Of a DNA stretch of 64,000 bases, positions 52,661-60,936 are shown in pieces. The DNA comes from Virgibacillus_N oceani_A (GTDB taxonomy: Bacteria; Bacillota; Bacilli; Bacillales; Amphibacillaceae). Location of the stretch: assembly GCA_041521345.1 (NCBI GenBank), contig JBGOHB010000026.1. The stretch is one strand, 5' to 3'. Numbering within the stretch: the first letter of the stretch is position 1; each line of letters begins with the position of its first letter. The translations under genes and the position numbers were made by a program. The notes under the pieces were generated by a model, which had not been told where the DNA came from, made no database searches, and worked only from the letters and a program-made list of their open reading frames with translations.

Positions 52661-53428
52661 CTATTTCAAATCCTCTTTCCGTTTATAATTAATGGCAATT
52701 GCCGTAAATATTATGAAGGAAACCACCCCGACGCTTCCGACATGAATCACTTCATTCCAATTAACAAAGTCCCTTATTTGCGTGATCGTATTTACCAACA
52801 GATAGTCAGAAACGTACGTATTATCGAATATCAGCGTTTCCAGACTGCTCACAATCATTCCAATCACATTCAGCACAAAAACAATCCCTATGGATATACT
52901 GACCAACATGCTTTTTGTGATAATAGAGACGCATAAAATTAAGACAGAATAAGACCACTGCAGTAAAAATTGGCCTAAAAGCAGTTTCACAAAAAACCCT
53001 GGATCACCGATGATACTGTTTTCAAAAAATAGCGAACGGCCGATGAAATCGGAAGCCAATAATGTCACAAACATAAACAGCGTAAATACTGCCTGAATCA
53101 ATATCTTGGACAATACGGAATAGACGCGTGCATTTTTCATCGTAATATAATTCTTATAAAATCCAGCATTTTGCTCACTTATATAAAAGTAAACTGTAAA
53201 AACCGTAATATACAACAACATCCATGACGGAGGCTGCGACAACACAAGTTGGATATATTCGCTTGCATTCATGGCACTGGCCTGTATACCGCCTTCTGCC
53301 ATCGGTTCTTCATACACACTCATCATGAAAGTCTCAAATATTTGAAAAGCACAAAAGATAAGCAGCAATACATACATCATTTTATTTCTGATAAAGCGGC
53401 GGAAATCCATTTTGAACAGGTTAATCAT
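52661..53428 (-). CDS. ABC-2 type permease
   Basis: 255 residues from ATG 53428 (GGCAGGTGAG upstream, coupled to the ATPase gene by an 8-bp overlap). Six helices. The first follows MINLFKMDFRRFIRNKMMYVLLLIFCAFQIF, as in LanE/G- and BcrB-like peptide-antibiotic permeases. It is the membrane half of the transporter controlled by the adjacent two-component system. Confidence 0.88.
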   Translation of the reverse strand: MINLFKMDFRRFIRNKMMYVLLLIFCAFQIFETFMMSVYEEPMAEGGIQASAMNASEYIQLVLSQPPSWMLLYITVFTVYFYISEQNAGFYKNYITMKNARVYSVLSKILIQAVFTLFMFVTLLASDFIGRSLFFENSIIGDPGFFVKLLLGQFLLQWSYSVLILCVSIITKSMLVSISIGIVFVLNVIGMIVSSLETLIFDNTYVSDYLLVNTITQIRDFVNWNEVIHVGSVGVVSFIIFTAIAINYKRKEDLK

Positions 53429-54347
53429 TCGTCTCACCTGCCCTTCCCGTACGCTCCAGAAAGTATTGCTCCAAGCTTTGTTTATGTTTGTTAATCGAAT
53501 GAATGGCTATACCTTCAGCGCTAAGCTGTTTGATGATCTGGTGGTTTTCCACATGTGTATCATAAACATACACCTTCTGCTGATTGGGCACTTTATAATC
53601 CTGGATGTTTAGCGATCTCTCCAGGATAGGAACAACATCTTTTGCGTCGTCGACTTCAATTTCAATCCGTTCTTCGCATTTGAGCAGCAGCTCCTCTTTA
53701 GAAATCGCCTCCATAATTTTGCCGTGATGAATAATGGCATACCGGGTCGCTACTTTTGATAATTCCTCCAGAATATGGCTGGAAAGGATGATCGTTAACC
53801 CCTGCTTTTTCAGCTTCAGAATTAATTCCCTGATCTCTTTAATGCCTTGAGGATCTAAACCGTTAATTGGTTCATCCAGAATCAACACATCCGGACTGCC
53901 AAGTAAGGCGATAGCAATACCGAGTCTTTGTTTCATTCCCATGGAAAAATCTTTCACTTTTGTTTTGTTTTCACTCTCTAACCCGACAAGATCCAATAAT
54001 TTGTTAATTTGCTTATCACGTTTTTTCATTCCATAAAAAATCGCCAGCAGTTCCAGGTTCTCGTATGCGGTATAACCTGGAAACACCCCCACATCTTCAA
54101 TAAGCAATCCCATCCGTTCATAATACAGCTGGCTTTCTCCTGAATCTTGATTAAAAAAACGAATTTCTCCTGAAGTTGGATAGACTAACCCGCCGATCAT
54201 CTTAAGCAACGTTGACTTTCCTGCTCCATTTTGCCCAATTAAGCCAAATATCTCGCCTCTTCTTATTTTGAAAGACGCCTTATGCACTGCTTTGTTTGCT
54301 TTGAACTGTTTGCTAAGCTCCTTCAGTTCAATCACTGCATCTGACAT
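53421..54347 (-). CDS. ABC transporter ATP-binding protein (BcrA/LanF-like)
   Basis: 308 residues from ATG 54347 (AGGAGGTGATG upstream). Walker A GQNGAGKSTLLKM, Q-loop LLIEDVGVFPGYTAYENLE, signature FSMGMKQRLGIA, Walker B DVLILDEPINGLDP, H-loop LSSHILEEL, and a ~90-residue C-terminal extension. This is the drug/peptide-resistance ATPase type (bacitracin/lantibiotic self-protection). It pairs with the permease downstream. Confidence 0.92.
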   Translation of the reverse strand: MSDAVIELKELSKQFKANKAVHKASFKIRRGEIFGLIGQNGAGKSTLLKMIGGLVYPTSGEIRFFNQDSGESQLYYERMGLLIEDVGVFPGYTAYENLELLAIFYGMKKRDKQINKLLDLVGLESENKTKVKDFSMGMKQRLGIAIALLGSPDVLILDEPINGLDPQGIKEIRELILKLKKQGLTIILSSHILEELSKVATRYAIIHHGKIMEAISKEELLLKCEERIEIEVDDAKDVVPILERSLNIQDYKVPNQQKVYVYDTHVENHQIIKQLSAEGIAIHSINKHKQSLEQYFLERTGRAGETND

Positions 54348-54425
54348 CTCATCACCTCCTACTAAAAGTAAACAATAAAGGTGCAAAAATATAGATAAGA
54401 AAAGGTTAAGATAGTTCAAAGAACG

Positions 54426-55124
54426 TCAAGGGCTTAACCTGAAGCCAATCCCCCAAACTGTATCGATATACGATTCTTCGTCATGCTGCTTGATTTTGTT
54501 GCGAATGTTGCTCATATGTACGGTAATGGTTTTATCTTCACCGATATAATGTTCCTCCCATGCGAGTTCATACAAGTCCTGTTTCGTAAACACGCGGGAT
54601 TTATTTTTTACGAGCAGTTCGACAATCTTATACTCCTGCCTTGTTAAATTTAATGCAGTGCCATTCACCTCAATGCTATGTGTATCTTCATTCAGGGTCA
54701 GATTCTTATGTTTGTACGCGCTAACGGATTGGTTTATTACTTTTCTTTTCACATGCACATTGATTCTGGCAAGCAGTTCCTCGATTTCAAATGGTTTGGT
54801 GACATAATCATCTGCGCCCATAGCAAACAAGCTTAATTTATGATCTAGTTTGTCCTTGGCTGATAGTACAATCACGGGGATATCCGAATTTAATTCCGTT
54901 CTCAATTCATGAATAAACGATTCTCCGGATAGACCTGGCAGCATCAAATCCAGTATAATCAGATGATATTCACCACTCTCCATATGCATCTTTCCTTCGG
55001 TCCCGGAAAATGCTTGTGTGCACATGATGTTCTCTTGCAGAAGTGCATTATAAATGACATCGTTGATATGCTCGTCATCTTCAATAATTAATATATGTGG
55101 CTGCTGTTTTATATTATCCTCCAT
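54426..55124 (-). CDS. OmpR-family response regulator
   Basis: 232 residues. The receiver domain has IIEDDE, phospho-acceptor Asp59 (LIILDLMLP), and LSAKDK and KPFE. The C-terminal winged helix has TRQEYKIVELLVKNKSRVFTKQDLYE and a TVHMSNIRNKI recognition helix. The start at 55124 follows GGGAGAAG, overlapping the kinase gene by 11 bp. It likely activates the transporter genes downstream. Confidence 0.93.
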   Translation of the reverse strand: MEDNIKQQPHILIIEDDEHINDVIYNALLQENIMCTQAFSGTEGKMHMESGEYHLIILDLMLPGLSGESFIHELRTELNSDIPVIVLSAKDKLDHKLSLFAMGADDYVTKPFEIEELLARINVHVKRKVINQSVSAYKHKNLTLNEDTHSIEVNGTALNLTRQEYKIVELLVKNKSRVFTKQDLYELAWEEHYIGEDKTITVHMSNIRNKIKQHDEESYIDTVWGIGFRLSP

Positions 55125-56034
55125 GGTGCTTCTCCCTGTCATTTTTGTTAAAAACTAAACGGAGACAGAATTGACTTCGTTCCATATCTGCTGTCACATC
55201 ACCCTGCATCCTCTCCATTAACGATTTGACAATATAAAGCCCCAAGCCGGATGAATGGCCGGTGCGCGAAACATCCTCCTTGTAAAAACGCGTAAATATG
55301 TGATGAAGGTCAATCGATTTTCCTTCCTTCAATGCGTTTTGAAAATGCAATCTCACCTCATGCTTTCTTTCTTCATACCAAATGTTCAATTCTCCTTCTC
55401 CATGAAAAAAATAGTTTTTTATAATATTCTCAAATACTCTGTCTATCGCACTGCTATTCCCAGAAATATAAACAGGTGATTCAGGCAAGTCTATGTTGGG
55501 TTCGACACCACTTTGTGAAAAGTCATTAAAAAATCCCAGCAGACTTTTCTTCAATGCATTGGCAATATCAATAGATTCGAGGTCCAATACATAGTCTTTG
55601 TTTTCTAATCTCGTATAGAGAAACAACTCATCTACAAGTCCGTTAATCTGATCCATTCTGGACTGTGCCTGTTTAATGTAATGATTCCTTTCCCGGGTAT
55701 CTTCTATACGTTCGGCAAGCTGCAGGTATCCATCAAGTGATGTAAGCGGGGTTCTGATGTCATGGGAAAGGCTGACAATAGTTGTATTGATCTCTTCATT
55801 TTTATGAATAAATTGCTGTTTCAACTCTCTTTGATTATGTAAAAGTCTGTTACAAACATCGATTAAATGAGAGATTTCTTTTGGCTTAATTTGCGATTGA
55901 ATAAATTTAAAAGAATGATGTTTTGATATAAAAGCAAGCTGATTTCCAATCTCTTTAATCTGACTTTTGTAATATAGCAAATAACTCGTTACGATGATCA
56001 GCAAAAGGGACAACGTGACCACTAGGACAACCAT
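55114..56034 (-). CDS. membrane sensor histidine kinase
   Basis: 306 residues. One N-terminal helix (~2-22) and no extracellular domain, so sensing is intramembrane or through the transporter. The H-box SLSHDIRTPLTSLDGYLQLAE carries His91. The N-box is VFENIIKNYFFHG and the G-box SGLGLYIVKSLM. First gene of a four-gene unit (kinase, regulator, ATPase, permease), an order that resembles antimicrobial-peptide-resistance modules. AAAGGTTG precedes the start. Confidence 0.92.
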   Translation of the reverse strand: MVVLVVTLSLLLIIVTSYLLYYKSQIKEIGNQLAFISKHHSFKFIQSQIKPKEISHLIDVCNRLLHNQRELKQQFIHKNEEINTTIVSLSHDIRTPLTSLDGYLQLAERIEDTRERNHYIKQAQSRMDQINGLVDELFLYTRLENKDYVLDLESIDIANALKKSLLGFFNDFSQSGVEPNIDLPESPVYISGNSSAIDRVFENIIKNYFFHGEGELNIWYEERKHEVRLHFQNALKEGKSIDLHHIFTRFYKEDVSRTGHSSGLGLYIVKSLMERMQGDVTADMERSQFCLRLVFNKNDREKHHGG

Positions 56035-56118
56035 ATCTTTACAACCTTTCTGACCCCTAAGAATTTGTCTATGTTTAACCAGGATTTTTATAAAGAAGGC
56101 AATAGAAACAATGTGTTT

Positions 56119-56235
56119 TTATTGAACATTCTGGAACCACTCAGGCAGCAAATGAAAAAAATGATCCAAGCCTGGAGCTTTTCCTAATCTCCGTTTTTCC
56201 CACCAAGGCTTCAGTGCATTAATATATACCTTCAT
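56119..56235 (-). CDS. possible 38-residue basic, aromatic-rich peptide
   Basis: ATG 56235 with GGTGGG seven bases upstream opens MKVYINALKPWWEKRRLG..., ending LPEWFQNVQ. It is rich in Trp, Phe, Lys and Arg and has no signal peptide. It begins at the right end of the tnpB element, so part of its 5' region overlaps the element's boundary. It lies directly upstream of a kinase/regulator/transporter operon. It may be a real small protein or the 3' remnant of a gene cut by the element. Coding status is uncertain. Confidence 0.35.
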   Translation of the reverse strand: MKVYINALKPWWEKRRLGKAPGLDHFFHLLPEWFQNVQ

Positions 56236-56242
56236 GAATATT

Positions 56243-56390
56243 CCCACCACTTAATTTTCTATTCAAAAATTTGAAGTGGGGGTTTCTAACGTATCGACAC
56301 ATTCCCGCTTAACGTCAGTGGAGCTGTCACATTGGTGAACTATTTACACCCAGCCCCTCTATACCATCGGTCTCGCCTTTGGTACTTCTT
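56243..56390 (-). ncRNA. right end/omega-RNA region of the tnpB element
   Basis: Directly 3' of tnpB on the same strand. The last structure is AAACCCCCACTT ... AAGTGGTGGG (56282-56243), the terminal hairpin typical of omega-RNA scaffolds, after which the host sequence would serve as guide. The element boundary is then near 56242. Inferred from position and fold. Confidence 0.6.
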
Positions 56391-57842
56391 TTAAATAATT
56401 CTGGGTTGCCAAACATTTACGGAGTCTGCAGTCAACGCTTGCTTTTTTGGTGACTTGCCCACAAATTTTCTAAATATGTTCGCCGCTCCGTTAATATCGG
56501 CATTTAACAGTGATCCTTTACAAGTACGATAAAGCCCACGTTTCACTCGTTTTCCAGTGAACACAGGAATACTCTTTGTGTTATTATATACAGGAATATC
56601 ATCCCCATCTATAAAACTCGCTTTTGATGTGTACGATTCTTCTATCGTGATGACACGAATCCCGCATTTTTCCGCCTTGTATGTAATCATGTTGATCAGC
56701 ATGGCATGCGGAATGCTGACAAATGATTGATTACTCGTTTTGCCAATATTTATTTTTTGCTTCCAGCCTTCGTTTTTTCCGATAATAATTGTGTCTACCT
56801 TTTCTTCCAAGGCAAGATTCACAATTTTATGGCTGGCTTTATGAAAGATGTCCTTTAGCTTTCGGTGCCTAACCTGATGAAGCCGTTCCAACCCCTTTGA
56901 CGTGAAAGGTCCTTCATTTGATGTCTTCCCATGACGAAGAACCCCCAATAAATGCGCTTTTTGTTTGTTGTAATATTGATTGATGGATTTTACATTTCCG
57001 CCTTTTATTATAAAGGGAGATGTACCCGTATTTGTCACACCGGAAACAAGGTTATTTATGCCCAAATCCAGTGCCATACATCTATTGCTATCCGTTGGTT
57101 CTATCGCGTCATATTCTACTTTTCTTACTAATTCCACCACATAGTGACCATACTTGGGAATGATGCGCACTTGCATTAATTTTCCTTCTGCCATTCCCAA
57201 TTTGCCAATATTAAGTTTTAGTTTTGTCTTCGGGAACTTTAAATATTTCTGTTCTTTGATGCAGCAGTCCTGGTTGGTGAAAATAATATCTTTCTCTGAG
57301 GTGCGGGAGTAGCCTGGGATGCGAGGTCTGGCGTTGTACTTTACCGGGTGATCTTTGTAATCTCTTAAACTGGCATAAAAACTTTTCCAATTTTGAAAAA
57401 CGGCTTTCATTACCCATTGACTGCTCTGTATTGGTAGGGAAAGATAATCTGGTTGTTTAATTACATGAAATAAGCTGTTTAGAAAGTTATAATGAAGATA
57501 TGGTTTTTCTTTTGTTGGTGCTTCAAATAGGTTGCATGTGACTTCTTTTTGCTTTTCAACAGGCTTTTTACTTTCTTTTTCCAACCTGCGCTGATAAGCT
57601 TGTTGCTGTTTTTCGTTCATTGGCTCTAAGTTTTGACGGATGGTTTCCAAAACTTCTTGTTGTAACGGATGCAGTGTGTTTTCACCTTTTAATCCCGTAA
57701 AAACCTGTCTGATATAAAAATTTACTGCATTATACATATTTTTTGCATTTTGGCACATTTGGTTCAAGTATGGGTGCATGCGATGACCCGGCTTGATCCA
57801 GATTTGGTCCGTTTTATAATAAAACGTTTGATTCTTTTTGAT
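56391..57842 (-). CDS. tnpB: TnpB (IS1341-type RNA-guided nuclease family), zinc-ribbon cysteines absent
   Basis: About 483 residues if read from 57842. The first ATG (57779) would cut off NQTFYYKTDQIWIKPGHR, which belongs to the family N-terminus. RuvC residues are visible: Asp in ALDLGINNLVSG, Glu in IIIGKNEGWKQ, Asp in NADINGAANIF. The zinc-ribbon cysteines usual in TnpB are missing (EESYTSKASFIDGDDIPVY ... RGLYRTC). No tnpA lies beside it. The only well-placed initiator after GGAGGTGA is ATC 57842. Confidence 0.88.
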   Translation of the reverse strand: MKKNQTFYYKTDQIWIKPGHRMHPYLNQMCQNAKNMYNAVNFYIRQVFTGLKGENTLHPLQQEVLETIRQNLEPMNEKQQQAYQRRLEKESKKPVEKQKEVTCNLFEAPTKEKPYLHYNFLNSLFHVIKQPDYLSLPIQSSQWVMKAVFQNWKSFYASLRDYKDHPVKYNARPRIPGYSRTSEKDIIFTNQDCCIKEQKYLKFPKTKLKLNIGKLGMAEGKLMQVRIIPKYGHYVVELVRKVEYDAIEPTDSNRCMALDLGINNLVSGVTNTGTSPFIIKGGNVKSINQYYNKQKAHLLGVLRHGKTSNEGPFTSKGLERLHQVRHRKLKDIFHKASHKIVNLALEEKVDTIIIGKNEGWKQKINIGKTSNQSFVSIPHAMLINMITYKAEKCGIRVITIEESYTSKASFIDGDDIPVYNNTKSIPVFTGKRVKRGLYRTCKGSLLNADINGAANIFRKFVGKSPKKQALTADSVNVWQPRII

Positions 57843-57849
57843 GAGACTT

Positions 57850-57966
57850 CACCTCCCACAAAGAATATATGTTCTTTTTATTATAGCACAGACGTTCTTG
57901 ATCGGGAAGTCGGATCATTTGAATTGGCATAAACCAACCCTGATCCGAAGTCGATTCACCCCCACC
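57850..57966 (-). mobile_element. left end of the tnpB element
   Basis: The sequence upstream of tnpB includes the palindrome GAATATATGTTC (57862-57873), resembling the GAACATAAGTTC at the left end of the degraded copy near 19294. This supports a shared end structure for the two elements. The exact boundary is not visible. Confidence 0.5.
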
Positions 57967-58950
57967 CTACTCACATGGTTCCTTGAGGATGGGGTACTCT
58001 CGACTGGGGTTGATAGAATCGCCAGTACGCTGCATTACCTCTTGCAGAAATTCTTCTGCTTCTTCTTCTCCTCTTATTTCTCGAATAAAAAACCATGATG
58101 AAGCTTGAATGAGGGATTCTACAAATCGTGAATTCACATCTCTGTAAATTTGTTTAAATCGTTCTTTTAGCGGATACTTTCCTTCAATAAAGTCTCCACA
58201 CTTTATTGGTATTTGCGGGTTCAAACGCCAAATCTTATCAACGATTGGATGACTTGCCTCGTGTTGCATAAGTTCAAGTATTTCCCATGTTCTATACTCT
58301 TTATAAGATCTTTTCCCGGCCAGTAAACAAATGGCATACGTTTCTTTATCATTAGCTGTTCCCATTCCATCAATTCTTGAAGGAGCAAGATTGGCTAACG
58401 GAATAATTACTGGCTGGTAAGGGAATTCACCGAAAAAATTCTTCTGAAATGCAATAAGATCAATTTTTTCTATAATTGCTGCAATATCGTCCACAACATT
58501 ACGCCATTGGGTCTTTTGATTTTTTATTAATGTATTCAGGTCACTTTTTTGCCAGAATGATGACAAGTGTTTAGACATGTCTTTCCCGGGAGGATTCGAA
58601 AATTGCTCACGAATAAAGTCTGGGATCGTTTCTGGGTCATTAACTTTAAAATTCGGTGGATCATCCAATTGTGCCGTCTGCATACCCAAGCCCAAAATGA
58701 TATATTTCTGATCCATTTCTGCTAACCATTTGACAGACGGATCCTCTCGCAATGCAAACAGACGTTGTCTGGTTTCTTTAACCAATTCGTGTTCATGTGA
58801 TACTGGTTCTGATAATACAGTAAGTGCTGCTCCCAAAGTAATAAAGCGGTGATCAATGCGGATCTCTACTCCATGCCTTGTCAAATGGTTAATGGGCTCC
58901 AATGTTTCTTTCAACTTCGAACCATTCCTTCCCCTTGCTGCAGATTTCAT
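57967..58950 (-). CDS. DUF4932-like protein with an HExxH metallopeptidase motif
   Basis: 327 residues, no signal peptide. An N-terminal IDHRFITLGAALTVLSEPVS stretch and a central LMQHEASHPIVDKI, an HExxH zinc-binding motif, resemble DUF4932 putative metallopeptidases, although I assign that family from memory of the motif only. The ATG follows the tag stop directly, so the two are co-translated. No transmembrane helix was seen. Substrate unknown. Confidence 0.65.
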   Translation of the reverse strand: MKSAARGRNGSKLKETLEPINHLTRHGVEIRIDHRFITLGAALTVLSEPVSHEHELVKETRQRLFALREDPSVKWLAEMDQKYIILGLGMQTAQLDDPPNFKVNDPETIPDFIREQFSNPPGKDMSKHLSSFWQKSDLNTLIKNQKTQWRNVVDDIAAIIEKIDLIAFQKNFFGEFPYQPVIIPLANLAPSRIDGMGTANDKETYAICLLAGKRSYKEYRTWEILELMQHEASHPIVDKIWRLNPQIPIKCGDFIEGKYPLKERFKQIYRDVNSRFVESLIQASSWFFIREIRGEEEAEEFLQEVMQRTGDSINPSREYPILKEPCE

Positions 58951-59511
58951 TTACTCATCATATAAATAACAACCCTTCGTATGATCATTCACCATGCCTG
59001 TTGCCTGCATGAACGCATAACAAATAGTTGGTCCAACAAACGAAAATCCGAGTTTCTTCAAATCCTTGCTCATCTGCTCCGACTCCTTTGTAAATGCCGG
59101 GATCTCTTCCTGCGATTGACGATGCATTTTGACCGGTTTTCCACCCACGTATGCCCATATAAACGTTTGAAAACTACCATACCTTTCCTGAATACGCTGA
59201 ACAGCCTGGGCATTTTTTACCACCGATTTAATTTTCAATTTGTTGCGGATAATCCCTTTGTTTTCCATTAGATCCTGCAATTTATTTTCATCATATTGAC
59301 TGACAGTATCAATATCAAAACTATCAAATGCTTCACGGTAATTCTCTCTTCTTTTCAAAATAGTAATCCAGCTTAAACCGGCCTGGGCGCCTTCCAGACA
59401 AATCATTTCAAAAAGCGCACGATCATCATAGGTTGGCCTCCCCCATTCATAATCGTGGTAATCAATATAGATCTGTTCATCTGTCACCCAGGCACATCGT
59501 GTTTTTTTCAT
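58951..59511 (-). CDS. tag: DNA-3-methyladenine glycosylase I
   Basis: 186 residues from ATG 59511 (GGAAGAG upstream). CAWVTDEQIYIDYHDYEWGRPTYDD at the N-terminus, the helix-hairpin region FEMICLEGAQAGLSWITILKRR, and the zinc-binding Cys/His set (C4, H17 and the C-terminal GMVNDHTKGCY). It removes 3-methyladenine from alkylated DNA. It overlaps neither neighbour but abuts sseA and the metallopeptidase-like gene. Confidence 0.94.
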   Translation of the reverse strand: MKKTRCAWVTDEQIYIDYHDYEWGRPTYDDRALFEMICLEGAQAGLSWITILKRRENYREAFDSFDIDTVSQYDENKLQDLMENKGIIRNKLKIKSVVKNAQAVQRIQERYGSFQTFIWAYVGGKPVKMHRQSQEEIPAFTKESEQMSKDLKKLGFSFVGPTICYAFMQATGMVNDHTKGCYLYDE

Positions 59512-59512
59512 T

Positions 59513-60355
59513 CTACTCTTCCTTTGTTTCCACTTCATTTTCTTCATAAGAAATCCAGTCACTGAAGCTTCCCGGATACAGTTTTACATTATCATAGCCC
59601 GCCAGTTTCAGTGCAAGTACGTTCGGACAGGCTGATATGCCGGAACCACAGGAAACAATAATTTCTTCGTCCTTATCAAAAGTTTTAAAATGGCTTTGAA
59701 GTTCTTCAGGTTTTTTCCACTTACCTTTATCGTTAAGTACATCCTTCCAAAAAAAGTGTTTCGCCCCGGGAATATGGCCTGCTTTCCCGTAAAGCGGTTC
59801 AATATTCCCTAAATAACGTTCTCTGGAACGCGAATCAATCAGGCGTGCGGATTGATTTTCAAGTTTTTCCTGCACTTCTTGTATGTCCACTTTCTCATCT
59901 GTACGGATAGAGGGGTGGTAACTTTTTGCTTCCAGCCGGGGTATTTCATCTGTAACTTCATTCCCGTCCATCACCCATTGTTCATATCCGCCATCCAGCA
60001 CATACACCTTTTCATGACCGAGATAATACAACAGCCACCACATTCTGGCAGCAAACATATTATTGGATTGATCGTAAATAATGACCGCTGTATCATTATC
60101 AATTCCGATTTGTCCAAGTTTTGCCGTAAACATCTTCATGTCAGGCAATGGGTGATTCCCTCCATGTTTTTCCGGTTTACCGGACAGATCCTTATTCAAA
60201 TCCATGTAAACTGCACCGGGCAGATGGTCTTTTAAGTATAATTTCCTGCCTGCATCAGGGTCATCAAGCTGGAACCTGACATCCACAATGACTGTATTAT
60301 TTTGCGTATTTTCCATTCTGTTTTTCAAACGGTTGACATTAATCAAATATGACAT
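59513..60355 (-). CDS. sseA: two-domain sulfurtransferase (thiosulfate/3-mercaptopyruvate)
   Basis: 280 residues with two rhodanese domains. The first is inactive (VIVDVRFQLDDPDAGRKLYLKDHLPGAVY), and the second has the catalytic Cys loop CGSGISACPN. The loop type CGSGxxA is shared by SseA-like 3-mercaptopyruvate sulfurtransferases. Cytosolic sulfur transfer. It is followed 1 bp later by tag and preceded 1 bp by the GNAT gene, so four genes form one unit. Confidence 0.92.
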   Translation of the reverse strand: MSYLINVNRLKNRMENTQNNTVIVDVRFQLDDPDAGRKLYLKDHLPGAVYMDLNKDLSGKPEKHGGNHPLPDMKMFTAKLGQIGIDNDTAVIIYDQSNNMFAARMWWLLYYLGHEKVYVLDGGYEQWVMDGNEVTDEIPRLEAKSYHPSIRTDEKVDIQEVQEKLENQSARLIDSRSRERYLGNIEPLYGKAGHIPGAKHFFWKDVLNDKGKWKKPEELQSHFKTFDKDEEIIVSCGSGISACPNVLALKLAGYDNVKLYPGSFSDWISYEENEVETKEE

Positions 60356-60356
60356 G

Positions 60357-60857
60357 CTATCCCTCCAAAATTTTGCTCATACAATACTCATCCACATACT
60401 TCCCATCCATGTATAAGGAGTCCTTTTTAACACCTTCTTTTTGAAAGCCTGCTTTCTCATATAACGCTGTCCCCGCTAAATTTTCTGTAATTACTGTCAA
60501 TTCTAACCGATGCAGTCCACTTTGCATAGCCCAATTTTCCAGTTCTTGAAATAATGCAGTTCCAATGCCTTTTCCCTGATGTTCTTGTAAGATCCCTACT
60601 ACAATATATGCGCTATGTTTATTTTTCCTGGCTGTTCCCCCGATGGCAATCAGATAACCGGCAAGTGTTTCATTTTCCTCTGCCACGAAAATCGTGGCAT
60701 TTTTTTGCCTCGAGAATCTCTCCATCATCTTACGCTGCGCTTCTTCGGTTAATTCCCTTTCCCCCGCTTCGTATAACATAAATGGACTTTCACTTTCCAC
60801 CTGCCGAATCAATGCTGCCAGACCCCTTGCATCCTCCATGTGCGCCTGTCTGATCAT
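60357..60857 (-). CDS. GNAT family N-acetyltransferase
   Basis: 166 residues from ATG 60857 (GAGAGGTG upstream). Acetyl-CoA motif A VVGILQEHQGKGIGTALFQEL (~95-115), then LELTVITENLAGTALYEKAGFQKEG. Close in style to ribosomal-protein-type GNATs, substrate unknown. It heads the GNAT-sseA-tag-metallopeptidase unit and is divergent from pepT. No R2 repeat is present here, unlike at the other GNAT genes. Confidence 0.87.
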   Translation of the reverse strand: MIRQAHMEDARGLAALIRQVESESPFMLYEAGERELTEEAQRKMMERFSRQKNATIFVAEENETLAGYLIAIGGTARKNKHSAYIVVGILQEHQGKGIGTALFQELENWAMQSGLHRLELTVITENLAGTALYEKAGFQKEGVKKDSLYMDGKYVDEYCMSKILEG

Positions 60858-60936
60858 TTTCAGTACACCTCTCATGCTAAATCACCTTTGTTAATATATA
60901 ATTATATCAGATACAATTTATTAGGAGATGAAATAA

